A stretch of DNA of 64,000 bases from Cyrtodaria siliqua. Taxonomy: Eukaryota; Mollusca; Bivalvia; Adapedonta; Hiatellidae. Both the position numbers and the translations under genes were made by a program. The stretch covers positions 62,001 to 126,000 of the forward strand of contig JAWPHD010004371.1 of the NCBI GenBank assembly GCA_037043455.1, in the 5' to 3' direction. The notes beneath the pieces were generated by a model. The model did not search any database and was not told the origin of the DNA. It saw only the letters and a list, made by a program, of their open reading frames with translations. Positions 32,789 through 44,644 of this stretch are shown piece by piece; position 1 is the first letter of the stretch, and each line of letters opens with the position of its first letter.

Positions 32789-33037
32789 TTTGGGTGTAAT
32801 TTTGATAACAAATCAACAAATTTGTTTTGTATTAAAAAAACATTTTATATGTTTTAGGGTGTAATTTTGATAACTATTAAAAAAATTAAACTTGCAATCT
32901 TCACTACCCTTTTCAAAAAAAAGTTTTAATAAATCAAGTAAATCACCATGTGATTTATTATCTATGTATTTTGGGTCGTTCTGCTGTAATCTGAGGTAAA
33001 AAATAATTACCGCAGAAACCCCAAAATACATATATAT
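32785..33037 (-). repeat. Right terminal inverted repeat of the compact element
   Basis: It is the inverted copy of 30083-30370. It begins at GTGTAATTTTGATAAC next to the end of gene 3 and ends CATATATAT at 33037. Confidence 0.9.
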
Positions 33038-33059
33038 AGCAGTGGTAACATTAACGTTT

Positions 33060-34930
33060 TAAAGAATTGACTGTTTGTGTAACAATATATGCTTGTGAAT
33101 CTAACAACTAAAGACAGTCAAACGAGTAATTGCCTTTAGAAAACATAGCAAAAAAGAATCATTTGGAGATGAAAAAGAAGATCTAACAGTGTCTCTCGAT
33201 TCAATAACATTGTCAGGTTGTATGCAGGTATGTTAGCAAACAGATCGTAAAGGATAATAATCTAGTGCATGCAAGTCATGTTGATGATTTAGCTAGCATG
33301 CATAATATTAGGATGATCTGATAACAGGTGTACTACATTTAGAACAACGGATTGATGTCGTACTTATGATTGATTTTGGGGAGTTTGACTTGATTATTTT
33401 ATACTGTTTGTGAGTAACATTATTCGATAAAAAAGGGATCAAATGCAAATATTTAATCAAACAACCTTCAGTTTCAAATCTTTTCAAATATCCATGTTCC
33501 CTGATTTTTTCTCCAAAAACATAAATGGCGGCAAAAAAACGATAGGTTTGTGAGGCTCTTTCCTCCAATTCTTTTTTCATTTGTTGTGTACAGATGGAGT
33601 AGAAAAATCGCACTTTCCTTTGGAACTGAATATTAATGGGTAAGAAGAGTAAACTATTTCTCGGACAATGAACTTTACAAATTATTAATTCAATAATACT
33701 GTCATAAACATCTCCTACATTTTGCACATATCATATTCTCCTTTGTACAACCATGCTTACCCTTTGAATGTTCGATGTCAAATACAAGTTAGTATGTATT
33801 GACACAAAAATAATTAACGAAACTAATATCTCTGCTGTGAACTGAACTTACGTATGTTTATGTTTGTGAACGAATTTAAAGGAACCAAGGTCATTCAAAT
33901 GATTGTATACACATTACAGATTCCCCTTGATCAGCCACGGGCCATTAAACCAAAATCGTTTATTTAACACCTAGCTTCCATTTCAAAACTTGTATCTATC
34001 GAACTCTGATTGTAGTACTTTTCCGTTTTTTTCCGAGATAGTTTCTATTGCATAGGATTTATAAGCTCCGTGTCTTTCAATGTAATTGGAAAGGTCAATA
34101 TTCGCCCATATTGACCTGTCATATTGACGTGTTGTGACATCTGTACTGGAACTATTATTTTGCACACTCGTAAGGGATTGGTACAATTCGCAATTGATGT
34201 CAATGAAAGTTTGTCATGTGATGTAAACTATGTAGTATTTTGGTTCATGGTGAAAACTCCCCACGATGTTACGACAGTATGTTAGTCTGAAATTAATGTG
34301 TGTGATGGAAAGTAAGCATTTGTTTTATATTAAAAAGGTTATTACACTTGTTATGGGAAACTTGAAACTGTGCCATAATAATACAAACACCAACATGTAG
34401 TGCAGATATATTAAGTTTCGTTTTTGAACTAAATTGCTTTTTGGTAATACCATTACGATTGTTTATTTTAAAATATCTTTTTACAAGTCGGTAACCCTGT
34501 TTTCACCATTCTTTCTGTTGCGTATTGTCCTTTTCATTGTACAGTTATTTTTCTCTTTGTTTGTGGTACAGTGCTGATCTACGGTGCCATTGCGTTTGGG
34601 TGCTGTGATTTCTACAGGACCATTCCTCTCATTTTGGTATGTACTAGTTCTCACAGCTTGAATATCTAAGATGTAATAACAAATATCGACCTCGCCTGTG
34701 GAGCAATCGTTACTTGGAAATTATTCCATAGGATATTCTCAAATGGTTTTGTCTGATAACTGAAAGGAATTCACTAAGTGCAGTTTAACTTTTATAATTA
34801 GGTAGGGATTGATGTGATGTTGCGGGGATCAAGAAATAATTTTCCATTGAACTATGCAATACACTGTTTTGCTTTTGGTGGATATGCCATCCACAACAGT
34901 TAGTTAAGCTTATGGTAGGTTTAACCACAG
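33060..34930 (+). repeat. Segmental repeat X-Y-Z, copy I
   Basis: Block X (ATTCAATAACATTGTCA near 33198, then GTTAGCAAACAGATCG), block Y (TGTCAAATACAAGTTAGTATG near 33776, ACGAAACTAATATCTCTGC, TGTATCTATCGAACT) and block Z (TATCGACCTCGCCTGTGGAG near 34684, GTAGGGATTGATGTGATG) recur in the same order at 37790-39470 and at 43180-47290. An unrecognised 139-codon open frame on the minus strand (33308-33727) lies inside and matches no family I know. Confidence 0.65.
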
Positions 34931-35356
34931 TAATTACTGAATTGTAATATAGAAAATGGTCTCTGTGTGAATAACTACGACAACGTCATGGCACTTACCT
35001 TTTTGTTAAGGAAGTTATTGCTTGTATAATATCATTGAACAAACCGTAATTCAAATGTCTGTTGGTGTATGGTAAAGATAGAACGATTAAATGCCAATGC
35101 ATATGATTGCTTCAAATAACTATACATCGACTTTTTTGTTTTTGATTTTTTATATATATCTTTACTATAGATTAACATTGTAACATGTGTAGCAATGCTT
35201 AGTATGATTTTCAACATAACACTATACATGAACATCGATTATCAAAGGAAGTGATTTAACTAGATAGTACATATATGTTTTCGCATATTCATTTTAATCT
35301 AAAGGGGATAAATGGAGTTTACCCAAACGAACTAGTTCTAGACAGATCTCGCCAAA

Positions 35357-36485
35357 CCAGGCTACCCAGGAAGATTTTATTGAAGCCTTTCATAACACCT
35401 CTCGGTATCTGGATGATATATTGAACATTGACAACCCTTTCTTTTCTACTATGGTTAATAATATATACCCTGGAGAACTTTAACTTAACACATCTAATAT
35501 TTCTAATACTAATGCTTCTTTTCTCGATTTACATCTCTCCATTGAAAATGGTGAAATAATTATCAACGTTTATGACAAGAGAGATGATTTTAATTTTGAT
35601 ATTGTTAATTATCCCCATTTAGATGGGGATGTTCCCCGAGCAACTTCTTATGGGGTCTATGTGAGACTAATTTGTTTTTCGTTACTCGAGTTGAGGACTT
35701 TAATCATGTTAATATTCGTAATATTTGCATTACTAAAAAGCTACTTCATCAGGGCTACCGTTATCATAAACTGCGTAAAACCTTTGCACGTTTTTATTAT
35801 CGTAACTCTGATCTTCTTTCCAAATATACAAGTAAGTTAAGAACTCTTCTGAGACAAGGACTATCACAACCAGACTTCTATGGTGACGTGATTGCGTAAG
35901 ATCCTTGGTCACGATCATGTTCATACTATCTTTGTAAAACTTGTTAAACGTTTTACCAAAAGAGTTTATGACCTATCTGTTTGCAACGTACTGCCTGCTT
36001 GGTGGCGGACCCATTTACATTTCGCCACTGTGCTTTGGTCTGTAATTGTGCGATGACCGGATAGGCTGTGGATCCTATGATGATCTTGTCTTGTTTGTTC
36101 TCTTGTTGCTCTGGCTTCTGCCAAGCCAACGAGTAGCTTCTTTGTGGCTTTCTAGGCTATTGTAATTTTGTATTTATATATACACGAGAATCTTTGTGTT
36201 TTACTTATATTGCTTATTAATGCTGCCTTGATGGTTAGAGAATAGTTCTTGGTGGGAATTTCTTTATTTACACTGTGCCGTTTTATTTTGTTAAAAGTAG
36301 GGTAAGTGTGAGGTTTTGTGCATCCTAGAACCTTGTTTAAACTCCCAGCAGCCTGTATTGCCACTGACCGTTCCAAGGCGGTAGCCGTATTGTCAACCCT
36401 TTTGTGTTTGTGATGTATAATTTTGCATTTTGCTCATCTTTAATTGTGTTCTTTGTTTCTGTGTGTGTTTGTGGCTGACTGGTGA
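35357..36485 (+). mobile_element. Penelope-like element, reverse-transcriptase end and tail (copy P5)
   Basis: It begins just before the catalytic box: SRYLDDILNIDNPF near 35402-35443, with YLDD intact. It continues DKRDDFNFDIVNYPHLDGDV near 35575-35637 and HKLRKTFARFYYRNSDLLS near 35765-35822, then QGLSQPDFYGDVIA near 35857, then the untranslated tail. 5'-truncated; stops and frameshifts are present. Confidence 0.85.
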
Positions 36486-36829
36486 ATTTTGCATCATTTC
36501 CAGTGAAATTTAGCATTTTATTCAAACAACTCATCAACCCAGCCATTACAGTATGGATACTGACGACAACTCTTACAAAGAGTCCGAGGCAGCCATTGTA
36601 ATGACCCAGCTGACGAGAAAGGAGATCAAAACAGCTAATCAATACGCGAGTAATTAGACAAATCACAACTTCCAATAAGTCATCTCAATCTACGAATGGC
36701 CGGAGGAGCTGGATCATCTTAGCTTCTCGTAGCAAATAGTGACACATAGGTTTCAAAGGGAGATGTCCGAATTAATATTACTACTGCTACAAGAAGTTAT
36801 GTATTAGCACCATTTTAGAGCATACCCGG

Positions 36830-37020
36830 ACACAATCTCTAAAATAGGCTCATTAAATGTTTTTGGCCTGAAAATACGTTTTTAAATTCCAGAGAGTATT
36901 TCTTTCATTTGCCAATATGAAATATCCATGGTTACTGAGACAAAACTAGACTAAACAGATGGCATCTCTCTTAACGGATACACGTTGGGTACTACACAAA
37001 GGAAACAAAAACGAGTGTAT
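36830..37020 (+). pseudogene. LINE endonuclease N-terminal fragment
   Basis: The plus strand reads KIGSLNVFGLKIRF, a stop, IPESISFICQYEISMVTETK with LD, a stop, then TDGISLNGYTLG. The S-L-N-x-x-G-L opening and the ETKLD box about 35 residues later are the first two motifs of APE-type LINE endonucleases. Nothing of the rest of the element follows. The upstream 300 bases may be its ORF1 or 5' region, but this is not clear. Confidence 0.6.
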
Positions 37021-37139
37021 CCACATTTTTATACCAGTAAGTACCAATTTGTACACAGTTAAATACAGCAGTTGCAATCAGTTTTCATATAATATGCATG
37101 TACTAGCAAAATAATAAATCAATCATTGAAATATAAAAC

Positions 37140-37420
37140 AACTATCCTGAAGTGCTGGAGCATATCGTCTGCAAATTAGATTATTTACAACGTTCTTAGT
37201 CCTTTATTTTCAATAGCTAGCTTCTACTTCTTAATTAAATTATTCATTGCCTTTATGTTATCAGTTCGGTTGTTTCACAGATTCAAATACCAGTATCGAC
37301 ATTACATTGGGAGCAGTCGTAAATGGGAAATAAATGCAAAGGATGCTTTCTAATCGTTGGGTCTGATGAATCAAATTATTTCACTAAATGCTATTTAAAT
37401 TGAATAATATGAATAGAGAA
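37140..37420 (+). repeat. Composite dispersed repeat, right part only
   Basis: GGAGCATATCGTCTGCAAATT, TTAAATTATTCATTGCC, CAGTATCGACATTACATTGGGAG and CAGTCGTAAATGGGAAATAAA match 2010-2290. Confidence 0.75.
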
Positions 37421-38095
37421 TAATTTGTATTTTAATATCTATTAGGCAAGGCTTAGAAAATAAAGAAAAGCGCGGCTCTGTCGAGATATTCTGCATTTTC
37501 TTGCCGAGCCTATAAAGCTTTTATACTAAAGGGCACTAACGAAGTATTATTTTATCATGTAGATCCACATTATCTGTATAGTTTACTAGTTTTATTTGTT
37601 TTAAAATCTGCCGTTTTACGTGGACGCAGAAATATTGTTTTTTCCTTCATTTTATTATGAAGTCAGATAACGTTTGGAGACATGCGTCACTACAGACCAT
37701 TTTCTGTATATATATATTCTTAGACCTACTCATACGTTTGATGTTTCTAATGACGTATTTTTAAATTACTTCACCGTTTTTGTAACAACAATCTAGATTG
37801 AGCTTAATGTCTAACGACAGTCAAAGTAGTAACATCCGTCCGAAAGGAATGGACAAATAGCCATTTGGAGATGATCACACAAGATAATCGATGTACTATT
37901 GTTGTAACAATATCCATCGTTTCAATAACATTGTCATAATTTCTAACGTTGTGTTTGCAAACAGACCATAACCGACAGTATCTCGTGGTCGTAAGTAATT
38001 TTATTGAATTTGCTAGCATACAATCATGAACCGATATGATATTATTTGTAACTAATATATAGAACAACTTTATTGTTTTGTACCGTATAAAAAGA

Positions 38096-38178
38096 CATAT
38101 AAAAGATCGGACAGGGAAAGAAGCATTCAAGGAGGACAGTCAACCACAAAACACAGAAACAAACACGCAAACTCTCAG
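38096..38178 (-). mobile_element. Penelope-like terminal tail piece (copy P6a)
   Basis: TCGGACAGGGAAAGAAGCATT, AGGAGGACAGTCAACCACAA and GAAACAAACACGCAAACT are the end of the tail. The next tail blocks are absent here and appear only after 38642. Confidence 0.75.
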
Positions 38179-38641
38179 GTACAACTGACCTGTCAAATTA
38201 CTTTATAAATATCCGTCTGCCGTGGGGTGTTTACAAAACAAAATGGCACAGAAAGGTAATTCACTGTCTTACAAAGCGCCACGTTCCGTGAATGTTTGTG
38301 CGGTTGTCATGTGTAGATGGAATATGAAGAAAACACACACACACCTCTGTTTCAGTACTGAATATGTTGTTAAGCCGTTATCAACAGTAAATTCGTTCTC
38401 GATGATACAAACTACCATTGACCAATCCAACGATTCTGTAATATAAACAATTACAGTATTTATCAATAATTCACTCCTTATGGCGGATGTGTAATAATGC
38501 ATAAACGTTTAATGTTCGGTGTCAAAAACACGGTGGCATGCACAGATACAACATTAATTCACGAAACCACTTTCTCTGTTTTGAATCGAACTCTTTACTA
38601 ATCGGATGTTTAAAGTTTGTAAACCAAATTGAAAGCAATCA

Positions 38642-39235
38642 ACATTTAAATCAGGTTCTAGAGTGCACCAAACCTCACTCTTAACTGATAGTCATATAGT
38701 CATCCCAATAAAACGGTACTGTGTACATAGAGAAAACTCCGCCATGCTTTATCCACTAACAATATTGGCAGCTTTAATTATGCAATATAAATATAATATA
38801 AAGATGATAATGCATATATGAATAAATAAAACGATCATAGAAAGCCACCTCAAGTATTCAATGACTTGGTAGAAGCCAGCGCAACAAGAGACTAAACCGT
38901 TAAGGGCACGACTTGACAATATTGGAAACTGACGTCAGACGTTATCGTCCTCTCCGGATTTAGATATATGTCATCATAGGGTCCACAGGCTGTAGGAAGA
39001 ACGCACAATCCATAAGGAAAGCATAGTGGCGAACTGTAAATCAGTCAATCACTAACCATGCAGCGAGTTGGAAAGTGATAAGGACAGTTGCATGGACATA
39101 TCCTCTTTTGATAAACTCTTTAATAAGTTTAATACGGATTGTATAAAATGGTTCATGACAGAGAACCTTACGAAGTGTGTAAATAACGTCACCATAGAAG
39201 TCAGGTTGTGACAGTCGTTGCCACAGATTGAAAAG
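38642..39235 (-). mobile_element. Penelope-like fragment, tail plus coding C-terminus (copy P6b)
   Basis: On the plus strand: AGGTTCTAGAGTGCACCAAA, CATCCCAATAAAACGGTACTG, ACTTGGTAGAAGCCAGCGCA, CATCATAGGGTCCACAGGCT, then the complement of the coding C-terminus (AACGTCACCATAGAAGTCAGG). Coding remains are broken. Confidence 0.8.
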
Positions 39236-39699
39236 ATTTCACAAAGTAATTTTATATGTTAAAACCAATCGTCATTCGAAAATAAATCCAATGGATATGC
39301 GCAGATGTTTTGTCTGGTAACTGAAAGGAATTATTAGGAGAAATTTCAATTATATAAATATGCAGGGATTGAAGTGACAATATGGATATCAAAACATATT
39401 TTTCCTTTAACTCTGCAATACAATGTTTTGCTTTAGACTAATATGACTTCCACAATATGTACCCAATGTAATGGTTAGTTAAACCATGGTAATACATAAA
39501 ATGTAAAATAGAAAATAGTCGTTAATATGTGCAAAGAGCTACGCCAATTTCCTGGTACTTGCTTGTCAATTAAGGAAAGTATGGCTTTTATAATTTAATC
39601 CAACAACATGAACAAACCATAATACAAATGTCTGTGAATATGTTGTAAAGCCACGACGGTTAGGTACAGAAACGTACCAATTGACACACTGTATCCTCT

Positions 39700-40155
39700 T
39701 TTAATATTTAGGATATACGAGCAAAACTAATAACAAAATACAAACAAAAAATCAATTTACATCACGATGGCATTCTTCCTGCGTCTTTTAAATATCTAGC
39801 TGATCTTTCCTGAAATAATTATTCATTGCCCGTATGTTATCAGTTTAGTTGACTAAGATTCAATAACGAGTATCGACCTCACATTGGGAGCAAGCGTAAA
39901 CGGGAAATAAATTCTTAGGATGTTTTCCGATCGTGGCGCTTGATGATTGAATGTATTTCATTAAATGCGATTTAAAATGTATAATGCAAAAGGTATTGTA
40001 ATTATGGCATTTTTCTCATTAGCCTTTTAAATAAATATTTTGTTTGTATTTCATCTACCAAGTTAACGGTTGGTTAAACAGTACTTGAATGAATGGTTAA
40101 TCGACAGTATTACCATTGAATGTCTTGAAGCTTGAAGTACGTGGACCTAAGCAGT
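39700..40155 (+). repeat. Composite dispersed repeat, right part
   Basis: GATATACGAGCAAAACTAATA, CAATAACGAGTATCGACCTC, ACATTGGGAGCAAGCGTAAA and TTAACGGTTGGTTAAACAG match copies at 2150, 22700, 37270 and 42410. Confidence 0.75.
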
Positions 40156-40159
40156 CACA

Positions 40160-41275
40160 AAGGACCAGTAAAATATAACACTAAATATTCGTAGCACTTT
40201 TGCAGCTATCACAATGCACTAAACGAGCGCTTATGCACAACTTTACAACTTGAATTGCTAGAGAACTCGTCTAAAAAACTTGAGTGGTATAAAACATATT
40301 TTGGAACGTTCAACTGTTATCGTCGTAAGCATCAATGTTTTCGGGATCTTTATGTGTCCGGGATGTTTAAGGAGCAGAATGAAATCGTAAGTTTATCTGA
40401 AGGAAATCGCAAGTATTGAAATGGAATCAGTGCAACTCTTTAAAACTACAGTTTAGCGTTATATCGGTTTTATTTTATAGTGCCAAAAAGAAGCGGAAAA
40501 GCAAATCAACTTGTCCACTCTGTCACTTAAAATGATTTTTAATATTTTATCAATTTGCATTTTAATGATTTTATCGGAAAATTAAATTCTGATGAAGGCT
40601 GTCAAGCAAAAACGTTAAACAGTCTAGCATTAATGATTACATTAATAACACCTTGGCCAAGTTTCACAGTGAACACTACTGACGCATCCATTGCGTAGTT
40701 AATGCTTTTGATAAACACAGCAACACTTATTTCAGCTTGATAACTCTCAGATTTTCATTAATTATACAAACAATTGTTTGCATTCCTATCAGTTTACAGG
40801 CCCACAGTAATGTGTATTTACTTATCTACGCTTGCGTAAAACTTTGCTTGTTTTTTCTTGATATGCCTATGCATATAACTATAGTGACAGGTTGCGCTTG
40901 AGATCAGAGTGCTTGTGTGAGAAATTGTGATATTAATGGGGACTGTAAAGTAATCTCCATGAACTAATGGTAGACAAAGCCATAATAAATATTATGTTTA
41001 TTTGCCCGAACGCGACCGATCCAAAACATCCTTTTTCAGAACAAATAATTTGTTGTTGTTTTTTAGTGTACGCATTGTGTACGCTTCTCATTTTTTAACA
41101 TTTGCTTTAGACTGACATTTTGACATTTTGTATATAAAAATACGATTTTCAATATTGAAAAAGTACCCAGTACATTAACATCATATTTCATAAGAAGAAC
41201 AAGTAGTGTTTTAAGTCAAAACAAATAGTTAAACTTTAAATAGCATTAACAAAAGTATCACAAAATCATCTGACA
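40160..41275. other. Stretch without a gene
   Basis: No protein or clear repeat was found. A hammerhead-like core at 40589-40616 is listed separately. Confidence 0.35.
40589..40616 (+). ncRNA. Possible decayed hammerhead ribozyme core
   Basis: CTGATGA is followed by a small stem (GGCT, loop GTCA, AGC) and then AAAAACG where an active hammerhead has GAAAC. The CTGATGA box, stem II and a near-GAAA box at the right spacing are suggestive. The G12 position is lost, and I could not establish stems I and III or the cleavage site. If real, it is an inactive relic. Confidence 0.25.
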
Positions 41276-41280
41276 TGCGT

Positions 41281-41380
41281 GGAAAAAAGTAGAAACCCAT
41301 CTACCTACATCGCTAGCAGAAAGGTCTAAAGTTGGGTTTGGGAAAAACACCTTTTTTTAAGTTTGACCAAAGGATACTAA
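41281..41380 (-). mobile_element. SINE, headless copy
   Basis: TTTTTTTAAGTTTGACC matches the body of the SINE at 17960-18105, and CATCTACCTACATCGC is its tail side. The tRNA-like head is missing, so the copy is 5'-truncated. Confidence 0.55.
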
Positions 41381-41689
41381 CATAAATTTGCGTCGTGTAA
41401 TATTATACAGTTACATGAACCTGGACAATACAAATACCTTCCTAGCAACGAACGTATTGCATTTATTTAACCAATATAGAATAAATGTGAGGGCCATATG
41501 ACCGTACATTCAAGCCAGGCAATATATGTGGACCAAAGAGGAGCTGTGGTACATAATTATATACTAAAGGAATATATAAGTGTATGTATAATATGAATGT
41601 AAATCGAATGGTAAATGGCTACATGAGACCTATTATTCCGGAATAAAGACTGAAGATACTCAGTTCACTCCTAATGTTATCCCAACAAA

Positions 41690-42010
41690 GTTTTCTTAAT
41701 TATTGAATACGCGTTTGGCTCAAGCAGGTGATGCAACTTAGGATGTAACGTTATTCAATCTCTTTACATTAAATACATTACTACTGACATGGCTCGAAAG
41801 CGGAACTTCAACGTTTAGGAATTCGTATTTCAAAGTGTATTGTGATTAAAAGTTTGCAACAATACAGTTATATGTTTTCTCTAACTAGCTGCAACCCTTT
41901 GTTTACACAGCATCTTGGGAAAAGTACGTGGAATTAAGTGTGCGGTATGTACATTATAAAGCGGAAATTACAGAGTTGCGTTTCTTTTTTCCTTTAGTAT
42001 ATAATTATGA
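41690..42010 (+). repeat. Dispersed repeat, uninterrupted counterpart of 4140-4990
   Basis: TTTGGCTCAAGCAGGTGATG, TCAATCTCTTTACATTAAAT, GAAAGCGGAACTTCAACG, GGAATTAAGTGTGCGG and TTTTCCTTTAGTATATAA occur without the Penelope-like insertion that splits the copy at 4140. Confidence 0.65.
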
Positions 42011-42249
42011 TCTGGCCTGAAAGTACATCTTGTATATGACTTGAAATACTTGTTTTCAATAACTGACAGATTATTGTTTTATATTGCATTTTCGAAGAGA
42101 TTTACTCATTGTTTTTTTTCCCTTTGATGTGAGAATAAACCAATTCTGAATTAATAGTTTAATCTGTAGGAAAATATCAGTATTTTTATACAACTTGTTT
42201 TTTTTTCAGGCTTATTAAGCTTCACGCCTTTATTGCAAAAAACATCTCA

Positions 42250-42700
42250 ATATTCACACAAGCGTGTACAACCATTTGTACACGTTATACACAGGTATTT
42301 ACAGTACTATATACACTTCTTTCGTATGTTTTTGATATACGAGCAAAACTTGTTAGTTTCGTTTTCTTAATATAATTATGCACTGCATGTATGTTATCAG
42401 TTCTGTTATGTCAAAGATTTAACAACCAATATCGACCTCGCACTGGGAGCAGTCTTTAATGGGAAATAAATTCACAGGAATTTTCCTGATCGTTGCGTCT
42501 GCTGATTGAAATGATTTCATTAAATTTGATTTAAATTGTATAATTTAAAAGATTTAGCGATGGCAATGCGGGATTCAAGGCGATTATAACATTAGCATAT
42601 GAATACATGTTGTGTTTTAATGTGTTTATGCAAAGCAAATTAACGATTGACTTGACAACAGTATTGCCGTTAAATATAATGCAATTGAAAAAAAGGAGAG
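42250..42700 (+). repeat. Composite dispersed repeat, remnant of array and right part
   Basis: GTGTACAACCATTTGTACACG resembles the minisatellite border. TATCGACCTCGCACTGGGAGC, GATCGTTGCGTCTGCTGATTG and AACGATTGACTTGAC match the right part. Only the residual start of the array is left. Confidence 0.65.
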
Positions 42701-43554
42701 ACACAAATTCAGGCTTAATCGACGCAGATTTATTTCTTTTTTTGTTATTTGAGGGTGTTCTCGTCCTAATGTAGTCATTTAACAGAATGTGAGGGTGAAC
42801 ATTTTGTTTGTATGACCATCATTACGTGCATTTAACTATGTATTTAAAGGAGTTCCACAGAATATGTATGCGCAGACCGCGTATGCATAGAGATCACGTG
42901 TGGTCTAAGAGATGAACACGAGGCTCTGTGGGTACGGGATGTACATGATTAAATTGTATGGCTGTACGCGGCGCATGGGGCTGCATATTAAATTAATGTT
43001 TAGCTGAATGAAATTTGCAAAAGGCGAGCTTCTATTATCAGACTGCGTCCGTCGCCCCGTCAGTTCGTCATCAATCCGTCTGTGGATATCAAACATTTTT
43101 ATATAATACAAAAACAAATACACAAACAAACTCCGATGTCTTTTCAATGTCATCAGAACAGCAATTAGATATCCATAAGAGCAATGTCCGAACACCGAAG
43201 TGGTTTCGCTTTCGTACATGGAAGACATATGCGTCTTATGTATCTGTCCTTACAACAGACGCTTAACATCCACAAACATTTACCTCCCTTAGAAAGCACA
43301 GTCATTTGTAGACGGCACCACCGAGTGAGTAATCGATGTCCTATTATTCTAACACTATCCCTCGATTCAGTAACATTGTCATATTTTCTGAGGGTGTGTT
43401 TGCAAACAGACCATGCAATGTGGTAGCTAGAGCTATTTAGTCATTTTCATGAATTATCTAGTAGCATATATCATATTAAGATGATATTTTTGTTTGTTAG
43501 TTTGTTTATTTGGATGTTGATTTACAACGTTTTCAACACATATAACGGTATTTT

Positions 43555-43665
43555 TGTTTTTGCGGTGGAGGCAGTCCACTCACATTTCCTGGGTAAAACC
43601 AGTACTGTACACCTCTCGCCATCCGTAATAATCGACACTTTCTCGCTTACAAGTTTATCCCCGCA
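43555..43665 (+). mobile_element. SINE-like dispersed repeat, plus-strand copy
   Basis: CGGTGGAGGCAGTCCACTCA, CCTGGGTAAAACCAGTACTG and CTCTCGCCATCCGTAATAAT match the reverse complement of 52390-52490. No tRNA-like head is evident in this part. Confidence 0.6.
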
Positions 43666-44319
43666 GCGGTAAGAGGCGAGAAGATTTACAACGCAACGCC
43701 GTCAAGAGGGTCGTATAGCGTGTGTAATAAATATAGAACAATTGATTGTTGTCGTACAGTAATTGGCATTGCATTCACGATCATTGTTTGTGTGGAATAG
43801 ACAAAATGCTCTTTACTGAATGTGTTGATGTGTGCTGTTATCAACAGGCAATTCTTTCTAGGCATATGGACTTAAACATTTATTACTGCAACAATACTCT
43901 GATATAAATACTACAGCTGTTATCTATACATTGTTCGTGTAGGCGGATGTATAACAATACTTGTACCATAGCTGTAATGGTTTTCCTTTGTTCTTGCTTA
44001 TGATATATTTTTCATAAACCTGAAGATCTGAACCTAAGCCGTGCTATAAATGCCGGTATATTTCAGCCGTGCTATAAATGACAGGTTCGGCAGTTATACC
44101 ATGGCCTACTCCATTGTACACGCGCATAGTTGTAAGTTTACACACAACCTTTCAATCAAAATGTCTGCGGCCCTCGAGAAGCAGTAGAAATCGCATATAC
44201 TCGAAAAAGTATGCTATAAATATTACATAAACTATGAATGCTCGATGATAAATGCAAGATAGTATGCATTGACACAACAATATTTCACGAAACTAGTGCT
44301 TCTCCCTTAACACATTGTA

Positions 44320-44520
44320 TGCCTATGTTTGCAAACCAGATTAAAAGCAATCAATGCCATTCAAATTGGGTTATACTCGTTACAGATTCTCTTTGAACAA
44401 TAATGTGCTATTTGACCAATGTTTATGTTTGCAAACCAGAATAAAAGCAATCAATGCCATTCAAATGGCGTTATACTCGTTACAGATTCTCATTGAACAA
44501 TAATGTGCTATTTGTCCAAT
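44320..44520 (+). repeat. Local tandem duplication of about 100 bp
   Basis: TATGTTTGCAAACCAGATTAA through ATAATGTGCTATTTGACCAATG is followed at once by the same sequence with a few substitutions (from TTTATGTTTGCAAACCAGAAT). It is absent from copies I and II of the segmental repeat. Confidence 0.9.
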
Positions 44521-44644
44521 GAACCAGAGTCGTCCATTTAACACACAGCTGCTACTTCAGCAAGTGTATCTATCGAACTGTTATTGTCGTACTCCTTTGT
44601 GTTTTTTCCGGGCAACAAACTGCGAGAATTAAAAGTGGTTTCAC

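Larger units (their letters stand above)
30083..33037 (+). mobile_element. Compact 2955-bp TIR element with three small overlapping frames
   Basis: The ends are perfect inverted copies, ATATATATGTATTTTGGGG and CCCCAAAATACATATATAT, flanked on both sides by AGCAG (30078-30082 and 33038-33042), a 5-bp target duplication. The inverted repeats run about 250-290 bp. Left of the genes lie about 1.3 kb of tandem repeat arrays. Three frames follow on the plus strand and end against the right inverted repeat. There is no transposase, integrase, polymerase or ATPase. It is either non-autonomous or a deleted derivative of a larger TIR element, perhaps one of the self-replicating polymerase-B kind. That last point is inference only. 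Confidence 0.9.
37790..39470 (+). repeat. Segmental repeat X-Y-Z, copy II
   Basis: X at 37797-38070 (TTTCAATAACATTGTCATAAT, GTTTGCAAACAGACC), Y at 38505-38640 (GTTCGGTGTCAAAAACACGG, TTCACGAAACCACT), Z at 39240-39470 (GTTTTGTCTGGTAACTGAAAGG, CAGGGATTGAAGTGAC). Penelope-like pieces are inserted between Y and Z and inside X. Confidence 0.65.
43180..44640 (+). repeat. Segmental repeat X-Y, copy III
   Basis: X near 43360-43480 (GATTCAGTAACATTGTCAT, GTTTGCAAACAGACC). Y near 44245-44620 (GCTCGATGATAAATGCAAG, TAGTATGCATTGACACAAC, TTCACGAAACTAGTGC, GTGTATCTATCGAACTG). The matching block Z follows at 47040-47290 after unrelated sequence. Confidence 0.65.

Noticed and set aside
33308..33727. 139-codon open frame on the minus strand
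   Set aside because: It lies within a dispersed segmental repeat and resembles no family I know.
36337..36675. 112-codon open frame on the minus strand
   Set aside because: It is largely antisense to a Penelope-like tail and to the region before a LINE endonuclease fragment.
38222..38502. Opposed open frames with Cys-rich and His-rich stretches
   Set aside because: They overlap on opposite strands within a segmental repeat, are not shared as open frames by the other copies, and match no family.
42905..43228. 107-codon open frame on the minus strand
   Set aside because: No recognisable domain; it overlaps the border of a dispersed repeat.
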